This document shows positions 13,224-24,229 of a stretch of DNA of 64,000 nt, piece after piece; within the stretch, counting starts at the first letter, position 1, and the number at the start of each line of letters is the position of its first letter. The stretch is taken from NCBI RefSeq assembly GCF_021018805.1, contig NC_086283.1:14769162-14833161 (forward strand), read 5' to 3'. Origin of the DNA: Prinia subflava. Lineage: Eukaryota > Chordata > Aves > Passeriformes > Cisticolidae. Below the pieces are notes generated by a model, which saw nothing but the letters and a program-made list of their open reading frames with translations, did not search any database and had not been told where the DNA came from. The translations under genes and the position numbers were made by a program.

Positions 13224-13297
13224 TAGTAAATACAGTATGTTAATTCGTGTTTTGATGGAATATAGTAAATATAGTATGTTAATTCATGTTTTGATGC
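13224..13297 (+). repeat. 37-bp tandem duplication at the 5' edge of the LTR
   Basis: Two adjacent units contain AGTAAATA(C/T)AGTATGTTAATTC(G/A)TGTTTTGATG. Copies 2 and 3 of this family have the block once, so the duplication is private to copy 1 and arose at or after its insertion. The two units differ at only a few bases. Confidence 0.8.
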
Positions 13298-13858
13298 ATG
13301 CAAACTGTAAACATGTTCTGTAAAATGTAACACTAGTTCAAGTCAGACACGGAACTGACAAATTCCAAGGCAGGCAACACCCAGAAACTGCCATTCATAG
13401 GAGAACAATGCAATGCCAGGAACTGGAGATGCTGGCATTGGCATCAGAAAGGAGGACAACATGAAGATAAGGCATCAGTCCTCCTCCTGAAAGCAGAAGT
13501 GCCCGACCATCACGCTTATCATAGGAGGGGAATGCCTGCCCATTCAGAATTTCATCTTCCGTTCACCCACCGAGAAAGAAATTGACACCTCTCCCTCCCA
13601 GAGGAGACCCCATTCAGCAGACCAATGACAGCGATGCATTCGAATAACCACCCTAAGAAAACAAAGAACTGTGGGGAAATCCTATGCAGGGTCGAAATAA
13701 AGTGCATAAAACCTGGAGCCCAGAAGGGGCCAATTCATTAACTCTGGTGGATTGCAGTGCGATAGAGGCTGTTTTCCATTCACCTTCTGATGATCCCGGG
13801 CATCGTCACCGTAACTCCAGTTGTTGGTTTTACCGAAATCCTGTAATTTTATTTCTTT

Positions 13859-13864
13859 AATAAA
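13859..13864 (+). terminator. LTR polyadenylation signal AATAAA (copy 1)
   Basis: AATAAA lies about 43 bases before the 3' end of the LTR, in the same position as in copy 3 (47081-47086) and, reversed, copy 2 (15399-15404). Confidence 0.65.
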
Positions 13865-13912
13865 CCTAATTATATTTAAGTGGCAAAGTGGATTGGCATT
13901 TATAACACTGCC

Positions 13913-14953
13913 CTTGATGCCAGAGAGGCCCTGGGCAATGACAGGAAAGTCCATCTTTGTCCAACAAAGCAAAATGCTCTCCTTGCCAATACGGTTCCAG
14001 TGAAATTTTTCTCTGCCAGAGGACTTGTCCAGGACACTCAGGCCACCTGGACAGCAAGATTTGCTGAGACTTGACACATGTGGTGTGTCAACCTCAGACA
14101 GCATCCATGCAGGACCAGGGAAATCCTATTCCCAGCCTGGCTTCTTTGACAACTATTCATGAAGCATTTAGTAATCAAGGGACTACATGTCCTACCAAAG
14201 TCCTTCGGCAAAGAAAAACAGAATTTGTACTTGGTATTATTTCAGATGTAAAGTTATAAGCTGCTTTTTTGCAGTATTAAGTAAATAGTTAAGGACAAAG
14301 CAGTTTTTAACAAAGAGAGGTAGTGAGATGCTCACGGATTAGTTTTGCACTTCAGCAAGTCTCAAAGAATTGTCTATAATATCTCCCCATTCTCAGGATG
14401 TAGCTTTTTCTTTTCAATGAGCCTGTCACCTCCTGTCAGCATCCCCTCTGCCTTCCTTCATCCTCTTAATTAATGACTGTGAGCTCTGCCTTTGTTCTCT
14501 CCATTCAGCTTTAAGCTAGAGAAATTAAATCGAAGGAATCCTCCAGAAGGCTTTGTACCTGCAGATGAAGGTGTCATAAATAGCTTGTTAATGATTTGAG
14601 AAGTGACTAATAAGTAGGTACATCGGGTAACCTTTCAGCATGCTGAATAATTTGCTAAAAACATAATCGTTTTAATAGGGGATAGTTTAGTACCAGTATG
14701 GAACCAGGCAAATTGAAACTCATACCAGCAGTGTTGTTCCCGTGGGCCTCTGTGACCCAGGCTTCAATACTGGGGCAGGTGTCAATACTGGGGCACAGCC
14801 AAGAATTAGGGGCAAATTAACTCAAGGGCCAAAGCCCAAGGCAGATGTTAGGCCTGAACTCATTAAGTTTCCTTAGCAGAAAACCCTGTGAATAAACCAA
14901 TCCAGTCCAAATATTTGAGCTAAAAGTAATTGTCATCCTCAAGGAATACCCCC
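13913..14953. other. Unique stretch between LTRs; possible conserved non-coding DNA
   Basis: No gene is recognised. About 14465-14700 has a low-CpG, TAATTA-rich texture (TTAATTAATGAC, AAATTAAATCG, GTTAATGATTTG) like that seen in vertebrate conserved non-coding elements. This is an impression, not proof. At 14760-14795 a 14-base word (TCAATACTGGGGCA) occurs twice in tandem. Confidence 0.4.
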
Positions 14954-16195
14954 TGCAGTGATTTTAAGCCCAGCTGCAGATAAAACACCACACAGCCGCT
15001 TGCTCAGCTCCACTTTCCTTCACTCCCACTCTGATGGAATGGGAGGGAGGATCAAAACTTGGAAAACTTGTAGGTCAAGAACAGTTCAATGGCTGAAAAT
15101 AAAGTAAAATGCAATAATAAGGGTGAATAATGACAATACAAAGGGAAAAAACCTAAGTGATGCGCAACACAATTTCTCAGCATCCACTGACTGATGACAG
15201 ATCCCCCTTCCCGAACCGAGATCAGCCACACTTCCAGGTAAGTCCCCCACTTTATGTATCGGGCATGACATCCCATGGTGTCGAATATCCTTGTGGTCAG
15301 ATTGAGTCATCCATCCTGGACATGCTTCCTCCCAATTTCTTCTGCAAACCTCCCTTTATAAATGCCAATCCAAAAGTCCAATTGAAAATATGGTTTGGTT
15401 TATTGAAAGATCAAATTACAGAATTTCAGTAAAAACCGCCAGCAGAGTTACGTTGACGAAGACCTGGGATCGCCGCAGTCTTTAGCACACTGCAGCCCCC
15501 CCAGAAGTTCACAAATTTGCCTCATTTGGGGCTCAGGTTTTATACACTTTATTTTGCCCCTGGCACTAGATTTCTCCACAGTCTCTTTGTTCCCGGGACG
15601 GGTTATTGGAATTCATAGACGTCGTTGGTCGGTTGAAAAGATTTTCCTCTGGTAGTGAGAGGTGCCAATCTCGGTCGGTCTTCCCGTGGGTGAATGGAAA
15701 CAGAGGCTTGTGAATGGAAAGGCGTTCTTCCCCAGAGATCCTGGCAATGATGGTGGTCTGATGGCTCTGCTGTCCATGGGAGGAAGGACTGATTGCTTAT
15801 CTTAATGTGTCCTCCTTTCTGATGCCAGTGACGGAGCCCGGTTTCCTGACAATTCTTTGTCTTCTCCTAAATGGTAATTCTAGGGTGGTGCCTGCCTCAG
15901 GATCAGTGAATTCCAAGGTGGGCTGGAACTAAGGTTACATTTTCATATAACATATTTACAGTGGTTACTTATGATTTTTAACATATCATAATCCATTAGA
16001 ACACGAATTAACATTCCATTTTTTTTTACACTCCTCACTGGCAGAGCATGAGACAAAGGGAAAAAAAAATCTTGACTTAGGATAAACATGACTTAGCAAA
16101 AACCCATACTGCAATACCATTCTCATTCTGAATCCAAAACACATCACTGCAACAGCTCCTGAGAAGTTAACCCTATCCCAGCTGATAGCAGGAGA
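14954..16195 (-). mobile_element. Older minus-strand LTR (outer element), split by a younger LTR
   Basis: Two pieces, 14954-15353 and 16031-16195, together make about 565 bp of one LTR in reverse orientation. The left piece has the landmarks CACCACACAGCCGCTTGCTC, then an AATAAAGTAAAA region, then a TATA-like box (TTTATGTATC, read in reverse) followed by GGGCATGACATC and TTGTGGTCAGATTG. The right piece continues with CACTGGCAGAGCATGAGAC, ACTTAGCAAAAAC and AACCCTATCCCAGC. I recall this order from a widespread passerine ERV LTR family; the exact library name is not verified. Flanks CCCCC (14949-14953) and CCTCC (16196-16200) could be a 5-base target duplication, but they are low-complexity. Divergence from the remembered consensus suggests an old insertion. 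Confidence 0.8.
15354..16030 (-). mobile_element. Solo LTR, family B, copy 2, nested in the outer LTR
   Basis: Read on the minus strand it runs from TGTAAAAAAAATGG (plus-strand end 16030) to GGCATTTATA (15357-15366). Its terminal three bases at 15354-15356 are mutated. It aligns along its length with copy 3: TTAATTCGTGTTCT, CCTTGGAATTCACTGA, GAGGCAGGCACCACCCT, GTGTATAAAA and CAATAAACCA occur in the same order. The outer LTR resumes directly on both sides, and both flanks contain CTCC, consistent with a short target duplication. The reverse TATA box lies at 15538-15543 and the reverse polyadenylation signal at 15399-15404. No internal retroviral sequence remains. Confidence 0.88.
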
Positions 16196-18524
16196 CCTCC
16201 ATAACTAATAAATACAATAAAATTTAATTCCTCTTTTTTTTGCACCTATTCTGCCATTAAAACCACATTTCTTATCTTTCTTTCCTTGTAGCAGGTGGAA
16301 CGTCATAGCAGTACACTGGAAAGTTATCAAATACTTTACATTCTAGCTGTTTCTGCCAAAAAACAAAGAAACTTTAAAAGCTGAGCAATGACAAGACCTT
16401 GATGTACTTACTGTTCACATTCATGGCTGATTTTCAGAACTGAAGATTAAGGCAAAAATGTAATTAAGCAAATAATAAAAAATTAACAAAATTGCTTGTT
16501 TGCAGAAGATATGTCCCTACACCCACACTCCTCAAACACATTCATATCTCATGCCTGAGGGGAATACATGCATTAACAGAAGCTTCATTTTTATAGATTT
16601 TGTGCATTAATTGGGACTGAAAAATGTGCTACCAGGACGGGCCACATACCAATTTGGGACACAATGAGACTACAGTTGCACCAGCATATGGTTCCTATCA
16701 CTTCTGGCAGGAAAGTACCCAGCATTAATTGTTACCTATTAATACATTACCTAAAAATTCGGTAAGATTTTAGGATTCTCTTGTGTAAATCTAACTCTGT
16801 GTAGAAATAACAGAAATATTCTGGGAAGAATGAGCCCACTGAGAGGTCTGTGTCTGTGTCATTAACAGACATGACACAGTGCACAAAATAAAACGTTCCT
16901 ATGACTAGTGACAAGAAATCATAGTGCTTCTCTTTCCAGACAGGCCAAGAAAAGGGTTTTTATCAACCACAACTGCAGATTTCACAGTAGCATGTCACAA
17001 ATCCTTACCCTGAACCAGACTGCTTGCTCTGAATCTGTCTAACAATCTGTGACAAAACATCTAAATTTTTCCTTTTGAAATGCTTACTCAATTGAAAATA
17101 TCCTTGCAATTTTCTTCTTTTCAAATATTTCAAAAGTCTTATTCAAAACAACATGGTTCAACACAGGCTTTGGCACAACATATGTGTCACGGAGAACTGA
17201 GATAGAAAACATCTGAATATTTATTTCTTTTTGAGCATTTCCCACCTCCACTTTTTCAGGATCTCGCAGGTTCCCTGCCATATCTCCAATTCCCCTTTTT
17301 TTTCTCAGACAAAGCCCTCAGCTGGCTAAATTATCCCCACAGCTGTGCAGCCATAGATCAGGGTTCCCAGTCTCACAGCTAATAGCTGAGTGGTGTTTCT
17401 GAATGTGTAATAGTTGAATTCCAGCAGTGAAAACAATGTGAAAGTCTTCATCTGGGAGCCTGATCCAAAACTATCAAAAAGAATAGCGGGACATTTCTGT
17501 GTTAAAATCCAGGGCACAGAATCTGTTCCAATGTAAACAGTGGCCTCAAGAGAAAACAAAGTAAAATACTTTTTTGGGAGACATAGTGATTTTGGGGGGG
17601 CTTTTGGAGATTTTTGGTTTAGGTTGCTTATTTTGTTGTGGATTTTTTTTATTCCCTTGCAGAATGGTGTTAGAAACCAGATTAAAGTGTCATGCTTCAA
17701 ACAAAAATATAAAACAGCAAGGAGGAAAATATTTGAGTTACAGCATGAAAATATCATAAAGGATTGCTTTTCTTCTTTTTTTCTAATTATATGGGCCTGG
17801 AATCCCATTTAATGGTCCCTGAGACTCACACACTCAAAGGCCACTGGCAATCTCTTCACAAGGCATGATGCTGGGGTTCTTTTCTGCTTGGGAATGTGCT
17901 TGCTCCTTTGTTCCCACTCAAGTCATGTCTCACTAGCCTTGAGTAACCTTCAACTCTGTAACTCTGATACATCACATTTACTCTCTGGTGTGCTTTGTAT
18001 ATAAATGGGAAAACATGACTCCACTGTAATTTCTTCCATTTGTAGGAAGATGAATGTGTATGGCATCAATGTTTCTTGGCTCTCTGACAGCAGAGCTGTC
18101 ACCTCCTGATCTGAGGCAAGTTTTAATGGCAAAAATCAGTAGTGCTTTCTGACTTGGTACTCAGAGAGAGGCATTAGTGAGACAGAGCTCCAAGTACTTT
18201 TTGATTAGTGCATTTCTCCAGGCAGGAGTCTGATTGAGTAGTAATTTCCAGGCTGAAGCCCTTTGGACCACAGGGGCATCCTTTACCCGTCAGAATAAAG
18301 TCAGTGGCAACTAATTCCTTCACTTCAGTGGGCTGAGACCTTGCAAAACTATTTCATAGAATGGATACCTACAATCAAGTCAAATACAACAAACCAAAAC
18401 CGAGAGCCTAATTTTGACAAAATTTCTTATTAGAGCAAGGCTTTTACACCTTTACATTAGGCAACACCTGTACTTGGGGGGAAATAGCATTAGAGAGCCT
18501 ATTTCTAGATTAATGTTTAAAAAT

Positions 18525-18576
18525 ACAAAAAATCTATATTGTACACAATTACAAAAAATCTACATTGTACACAATT
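18525..18576. repeat. 26-bp tandem duplication
   Basis: Two adjacent units read ACAAAAAATCTA(T/C)ATTGTACACAATT with a single difference. Each unit also contains the small palindrome TTGTACACAA with a one-base offset. The high identity suggests a recent duplication. Confidence 0.9.
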
Positions 18577-20208
18577 GAGATAAAGAAGTTCCACTTTTCA
18601 GAACATGAAATACAAAGGCAAACCTACCACTTGAAGTCAATTTTACCAGTTTTAAGAAAAAGATAGTGCACTTCAGCCTACATTTCTCTCATTTCAGCAG
18701 CCATGACACACAGCTTATGCAGACACAAGTATAGCTAATTATTGGTTTATGTGTCTTGCAAAGGTAACATTCCTATGGACTTCACTGGGAAAATAACAAT
18801 TTTGTTGAAGAATAGTATACAGATCCTTTTAACCAAAAGTGTCATTGGAAATTGTAATTTCTAAACACACAAGTTTTTCTGATAAAGGACCATGATAACA
18901 GAGCAGACAAGATGTAGATGCTTTATTCTTCCTAGGGTTTTTTTATTGCATTTTATTTGTGCATTTTCTAAGGTCAAATATGTACTGTGAAAGAATCCTT
19001 TCCAAGTCTATTTAGCATCTGTAGCATACAGTCTGTAAGAGCCTGTGTCACTTTCTTGCTTTGATTTATGTATCAGTGTTTCATAGTGTTTACTGGACAC
19101 ATTTCTGAAAAAAAAATCTATGATTCTACTACAAACATTTGTTTCACTTTTCTGTAAATAACAGCAGCTTTATATTTTCCTGTAACTGAATAAATCACTG
19201 CTGAAACACAGGAGAAAAAAAAAAAAAAGAACAGAAACAAACCACAAAAGTAGATCAAACTAAATACTTACTGCTTTCTGTAGAAAATAATGACCAGAGA
19301 TGGATTTGTTAGTGGGTGGGGGTTTTTTTACATTAAAATAGATAACTTAGAAAGAAATGCTTTTTGACTTCATATTTTTAAAATTCTGACATGAAAATAT
19401 AGCCACAAAACCTTCTTTCACAAAGCAATTTTATTTCACTTAAAATTTCATCTTTGAAAGCAGTTGTCAGTATATTGTGAGAGACTATGTAAGTTAAAAC
19501 CTGCTGAAAAAGATATTAGGAGAATAAAGCAAAATTTCTTGCTTTTGTGTCCTCCCAGCTTGACTATATTACAGCCTGGAGGTGCAGGAGCTGTCACATG
19601 AGCCTGTGTATGCTGTGATGTGCCGTACAGATTCCTCCACTAATGAGAAGCCATGAGCAGACTCCCATGTCCTGCTGCATTTTACTCAACCTCATCTCTT
19701 TGCAAGCATCTCTTCTCATCATTTCTCAGCAGCAATTTCTTTCTTTCGCAGAGGAGGATGGGGACAGCTTGGTGGGTGTTTGTGGGTGTATGGCTTCTGA
19801 AAGCTATACACTGTAGAGGATAACACTCAGCTGCTTATCTTCCCTGTCTCAGTCACTTTTTAAACAATATGAACTATAACTTATGGAGGTACAAAGATAA
19901 TTGCATAGGAAAAAAACAAAGCTCCAGCACTGGAAAAGGAAGATAAATATCATAGACACTGAGCATGTAATACTTAAAGAAATAGCATGCATGACTGACA
20001 AAATGGACAAGTCGTGTAAGCTTTCTCTTATGTCTGAACAGTAACTGAACCTCAGGAACTTAAGGAAAACATCTCAATCCCAATCTTCTGCTCTCATTAA
20101 TACTCTTCAGCTTTTCTTCAACATCTGTTTGCAGAAGATGACTTCAAACAACACAGTAATCCCTGTGTGTTTGGGTTTTTTAAAATGAGAAGTTACTGAG
20201 GGACCCTA

Positions 20209-20226
20209 CAGAAGGGATCCCTTCTG
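20209..20226. repeat. 18-bp perfect palindrome
   Basis: CAGAAGGGATCCCTTCTG is its own reverse complement over all 18 bases, with no loop. It could be chance, a DNA-binding dimer site or a replication-derived palindrome. Nothing nearby favours one. Confidence 0.75.
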
Positions 20227-21383
20227 CCTTTCATGGGCCTTCAGCTTGAGTACAGGCTGCAGGAATAAAAAGTCAGCTCTCCTCAAACCATTACACAAGG
20301 CAGGGCTTTGAGTTCTTGCAGAGAAAAAATGCCTGTTATAGGTCAGTCCTGCCATCATCCCTCTTCTAGGGAGCAGCAAAATCCAGTTTTGTGTCTACAG
20401 CCAAGAAGCCACCTGCTAGCACTGCCTTGCTTGTCACCCACTGCTGCTCCCTGAAATTTGCAGTTTCGAATGGGAGACGAACAGACCCAAGAAGTTCAGC
20501 CTTCCCCACTGCTCTGACCTGAAGAAGGGAGAGCCAGTGGGGACCAAGCTCTGTGCTGCTTTGCTGCTAGTTCTCCAGGCAAAAACGTTTCAGGACAGCT
20601 CTGGCACCTCATGGCTAGACCACGGCCCCAGCACTCTCACTTTGAAAGAACTCAGCTCTGAACCTCCAAGGCTTTTCAGATGCATTTAGAATCATTAACA
20701 AATTTCAGGTCTGTGATTTGTCAGCTCTACTTCTTTCAGCCACTACACAGGATGGCATTTCCCAAAGCTTGCCACGCTGCTAGGCAGCTCCCTGAGTGTT
20801 TCTCCCCAGAGGCTGCTTCCAAATAGGAAGTAGGGTAAATATGTAGGACAAATACGAGTTTTCCCATAGATGGAGCACAAGCAGGTTCAAAAAGACTTGG
20901 CTAGAGGCTCCCACAAAGGCTGTCACAGGAGATGTACGGCTGAGTGTATATTGTTAAAGCTGTGAAAGCTGAAACCCTTCAGCTGATGGCACAGGTATAT
21001 GGGAAAATTGGCTGAGCAAATGTTCTTTGGCAGACCTCACCAGTGTAGTTTAAGATCTCACCTTGCCCACGGGCTGTATCACCTTACAGCTGACATACCT
21101 CGTGGCTGATGCAAGCACTCCCAATTTGTTTTAGTTCAGAGTAACACTGAGTCATTTAAATCATCCTCAGCACTGAAGCAGATCAGAAATCTTGCACAGG
21201 TTTGGTAGACACCACAACTGTGAGTACAGGCATCCCTCCCAAAAGGATGACAAAGGATAGGTAAGGAGCAGATAGGGGCACTTTTTCAGAACTCCCAGAG
21301 GATCCACAGGAGTACCTTGTCTAGACCCCAAAACATCAGGGGCAAATAGTGTTGCAGGAAGCTGGAGTTTGTTAAAAGAAGAG

Positions 21384-21465
21384 CAAAAATCTGGTGAATG
21401 GTCTGGAGCACAAGTGTTATGAGGAGCAACTGAGGGAGCTGGGGTTGTTTAGCCTGAAGGAATCC
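21384..21465 (+). mobile_element. CR1 LINE fragment (plus)
   Basis: The phrase GAGGGAGCTGGGGTTGTTTA followed by GCCTGAAGGA, preceded by TCTGGAGCACAAGTG, matches the part of CR1 just downstream of the reverse transcriptase, where intact copies read CTGGAGCACCTCTCCTATGA then GGGGTTGTTCAGCCTGGAG. Only about 80 bp remain, and both ends run into unrelated sequence. Confidence 0.75.
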
Positions 21466-24229
21466 TGATTATACCACATCTCAACTAAAAAGTACCTAGC
21501 AAAACTCATCAGAGAGAGAAAACAGAATAAAGCAATAATCTACTTCGTGGAGACAGGCCACTAATGCCAATGAGTGATCTGAAATTCATTCCCTTGGTCC
21601 CAAAGAGCCTTGATTTGGTGCCACGTTCCATGAGATGGGCTGGGTTTGCAAAGAGTCCTTGGGCAGTTTTTACTTCTAACTTCACAGTTCGCCTTTTAAG
21701 CTATAATAAGATCACTAAACAACCAAGTGATTCTGGCCTCCCTGAAAGACAGGAGGCTTCTTTTCTGCCTCCTCTCCTCAGACCCTTCTCCAGAGATCGC
21801 TATTTGACTTTCATTTCTTGCCTTCCTGTTTCCTGGTGAATCATACTGTGAGAAATAACTGTTGTGTGAACTACTGTATTTTTCTTCTCAACTTTTCTTT
21901 CAAAGATGCAAGAACACAGGGGGAAAAAAACCCCACAACTGTTTTAGAGAAGATCAGTTTCACATGTTATGAACTGCAGGACAGGGTTTCAAGAGAGAAG
22001 GTTCTTCAAAAAGCAAAGAAGTTGCCATCCACCCTGCAAACAGGAGGTCACAGTCTTTCTCTGTGAGACAGTCCTCACACAGACCTTCACAGAGGGAAAA
22101 GACTAGTTTAACCATCTCTCCACAATGTTGAAAGGGAGAAGAAAAAGTTGTTTTACAGACTTCAGTAAAGATAAAATAAAGGGTTTCCATGAAAGTCAAT
22201 TGGGAGATACAGACTGGAATAACACTCCCTCCCTGAACTGAGCACCTGAAACTCAGGAGACCCCAGATGAAGAAGCGTTGCCTTTGTTTGAACAGTTAGC
22301 TTTTCACAACGCTACTGTGAACTTTTCCAGTAGATTGTTTTGAGGTTTAGTTAGGGGTTTTTTTGAGTGTTTGTAAACTTTCAGTGGTGAAAACTTTCTA
22401 AATCAAGAGTTTCCATGGTTGAACTACATAATTTGTAAAAAAAATACCTCCTTGAATTTCTTTAAGCCTTCATGTGGTGGTTTTTCTACTCTAATACTTG
22501 AGGTCCTGGTAGAATCATAGGACAGTTGCCCTCTGCCAGAAACTCATTTCACAGTCCTTCAGACATTGCTTTTCCAACTTGAAAAATCCTAAACTGCTTG
22601 ATCACTCCCTGTTCTGGGGGTCTTCCATATTTTGATTGTCCTTGATATGTGTAGATGTCTCTCTCCTAAAGAATGGGTTGTTAAAATATGTCCTTTGGAA
22701 TTTTTTCTAGTAATGTTACTCAAATGTAAGGCCGACAGAATTACAGTGTTCAAGAGGTGGGAATCATGAATTTAGACTGGTAATAATGAGTTCCACCTTG
22801 TTGTCTACTCCTCTATAATAATTCATAACCTTACTGCTTTCTGCACTGCTACTGGTCATTAAACCAATGTTGGGGCATCACTGTCTGTTTTAACCCAAAC
22901 ATCTTCCTTTTGAAGGGTTAGAAGGAAGCTGCAGAACCATTGATGAGTGAGCTGTTAGGACTGGGTTTTTCCCCAATATCCTCCCCTTTGTTTTTTCTTT
23001 TATACTGAATTTGATTTTTTACTATCCAACTACCCAGAATTGTGATGTTAATGACATTGCCCCTCATTCACAGGTAAGAAACAAAAGAATGAAAATTATA
23101 GAGAGATTTCAGCAGAACAGAGGGCAAAAGTTGGGTCTTCCACATCCTCAATTTTCCCCAATGTGAGAAAGCCCTATTCTTCTCAAGCTGCTTCCATGTT
23201 CCTGTACACCTGCAGTGTTTTCAGGAAGGTCACACAAAAGAAGCCATTTTTCTTTGCTTCCAGGAGTGGGAAACATGTATGCAGAAGGGCAAAATATTCC
23301 ACAAGTAAACACAGGGGTGGAAGATGAGACCCAAGAGATTTTAAGGAAGGAAGGAAGGACAGCCAAACAAGTCCTTAAAGTGCCAGAAATTGTTTACAAG
23401 GGGGGGGGTTTATGTCCTTAATGCCAAGATGTTCAAAAGCATTTGTCAAAGCAGTTAGTCAAGCTAAATCTAAAGAACCATGGTATCTAAATCTATCTTA
23501 AAACCTTGGCATCTAGTAACCAGCTGGCTTATGAGAATGGAGTAGGGAGTAACTTGAGCCACAGGAAGGAGACATAACTGGCATGAGACCAGGACAAGGA
23601 GGCTCTGAAGGTGAAAACTGAATGTTTCTTCTTTCACCAGGAGGATAGGTGTGTGTGCTCTGCCAACATCCCTGGCAAGGCTGCTGTGGGCTGGTATGAC
23701 ACCCCCAGGTACAAAAGGACAGGAAACCTGCTCCTGCAGCCTGGCCATGGGGAGATCAGCAGCTGTGCTGATCTGGTGTTGCTGAACACCTCTGTGAAAA
23801 ATCATCAGCTTTTAATATTGAAATTAATCTTGCTGCTGGCCCAGCTTCACATTTAAAACCCCCTTCAGATACAGAGCTACAAAAGATGTGACAGCATTTG
23901 GGGAAGTAATTGAAAACACTGCGGCCCAGACAGAGGTTTGGGAAGCATATGGACAATATCCTGCAAATAATTTCCATTTATAGCTGTTATTTCAAACCAG
24001 ATCTTGTCTGTGGAACTGCAGCTTCTATGATCTCCTTTTCTCTCCTACCTTCTCAAAAATTCCCATCTGTTTGGCTCTCAGATTAACTGGGCATTTTACT
24101 ACAATGGGCAAGCTCCTCCAATCTATTATCCTGAAGGGAAATTTAATTAGCAGCTCAGATTTGCTGGCCTGAACATTAACTCTTAGTTTTCTGCGGTTTA
24201 CTACATTTCCCTACAAAACAACCTTCAAC
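21466..24229. other. Unique stretch, no gene recognised
   Basis: Contains a 9-base G run near 23400 and a short GGAA tract near 23346-23360. Open frames reach about 111 codons (minus, 23470-23805) with no recognisable domain. Nothing else is identifiable. Confidence 0.5.

Larger units (their letters stand above)
13222..13907 (+). mobile_element. Solo LTR, family B, copy 1
   Basis: The start (TGTAGTAAATAC) and end (GGCATTTATAACA) were set by comparison with the copies at 15354-16030 and 46405-47132. Flanks CTCCC (13217-13221) and CTGCC (13908-13912) look like a 5-base target duplication with one mismatch. A TATA-like CATAAAA sits near 13705 and AATAAA at 13859-13864. Shared blocks with copy 3 include the CATTCGAATAACCA and GTGGGGAAAT regions, in the same order. 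The 5' end carries a tandem duplication absent from the other copies. There is no retroviral internal sequence beside it. An open minus-strand frame of 140 codons overlaps it and is not a gene. Confidence 0.85.
16196..21383. other. Unique AT-rich stretch, no gene recognised
   Basis: No exon or dispersed repeat is recognised. Small features are a 26-bp tandem pair (18525-18576), a 14-base A run (19215-19228) and an 18-base perfect palindrome (20209-20226). The longest open frame is 160 codons on the minus strand (17326-17808), hydrophobic with no recognisable domain, and is overlapped by open plus-strand frames, so I do not call it. Confidence 0.55.

Noticed and set aside
11261..13907. Possibility that the LTRs at 11261 and 13222 flank one provirus
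   Set aside because: They share only the last dozen bases, belong to different families, and the 1.26 kb between them has no recognisable retroviral gene.
13682..14104. 140-codon minus-strand open frame
   Set aside because: Runs antisense through the 3' half of the solo LTR at 13222-13907 into unique sequence.
17326..17808. 160-codon minus-strand open frame
   Set aside because: Hydrophobic low-complexity composition from T-rich DNA, no domain, overlapped by open plus-strand frames.
22510..22680. Possible ancient minus-strand CR1 remnant around AGAATCATAGGACAG
   Set aside because: Only the first words resemble a CR1 end; the rest cannot be aligned by eye.
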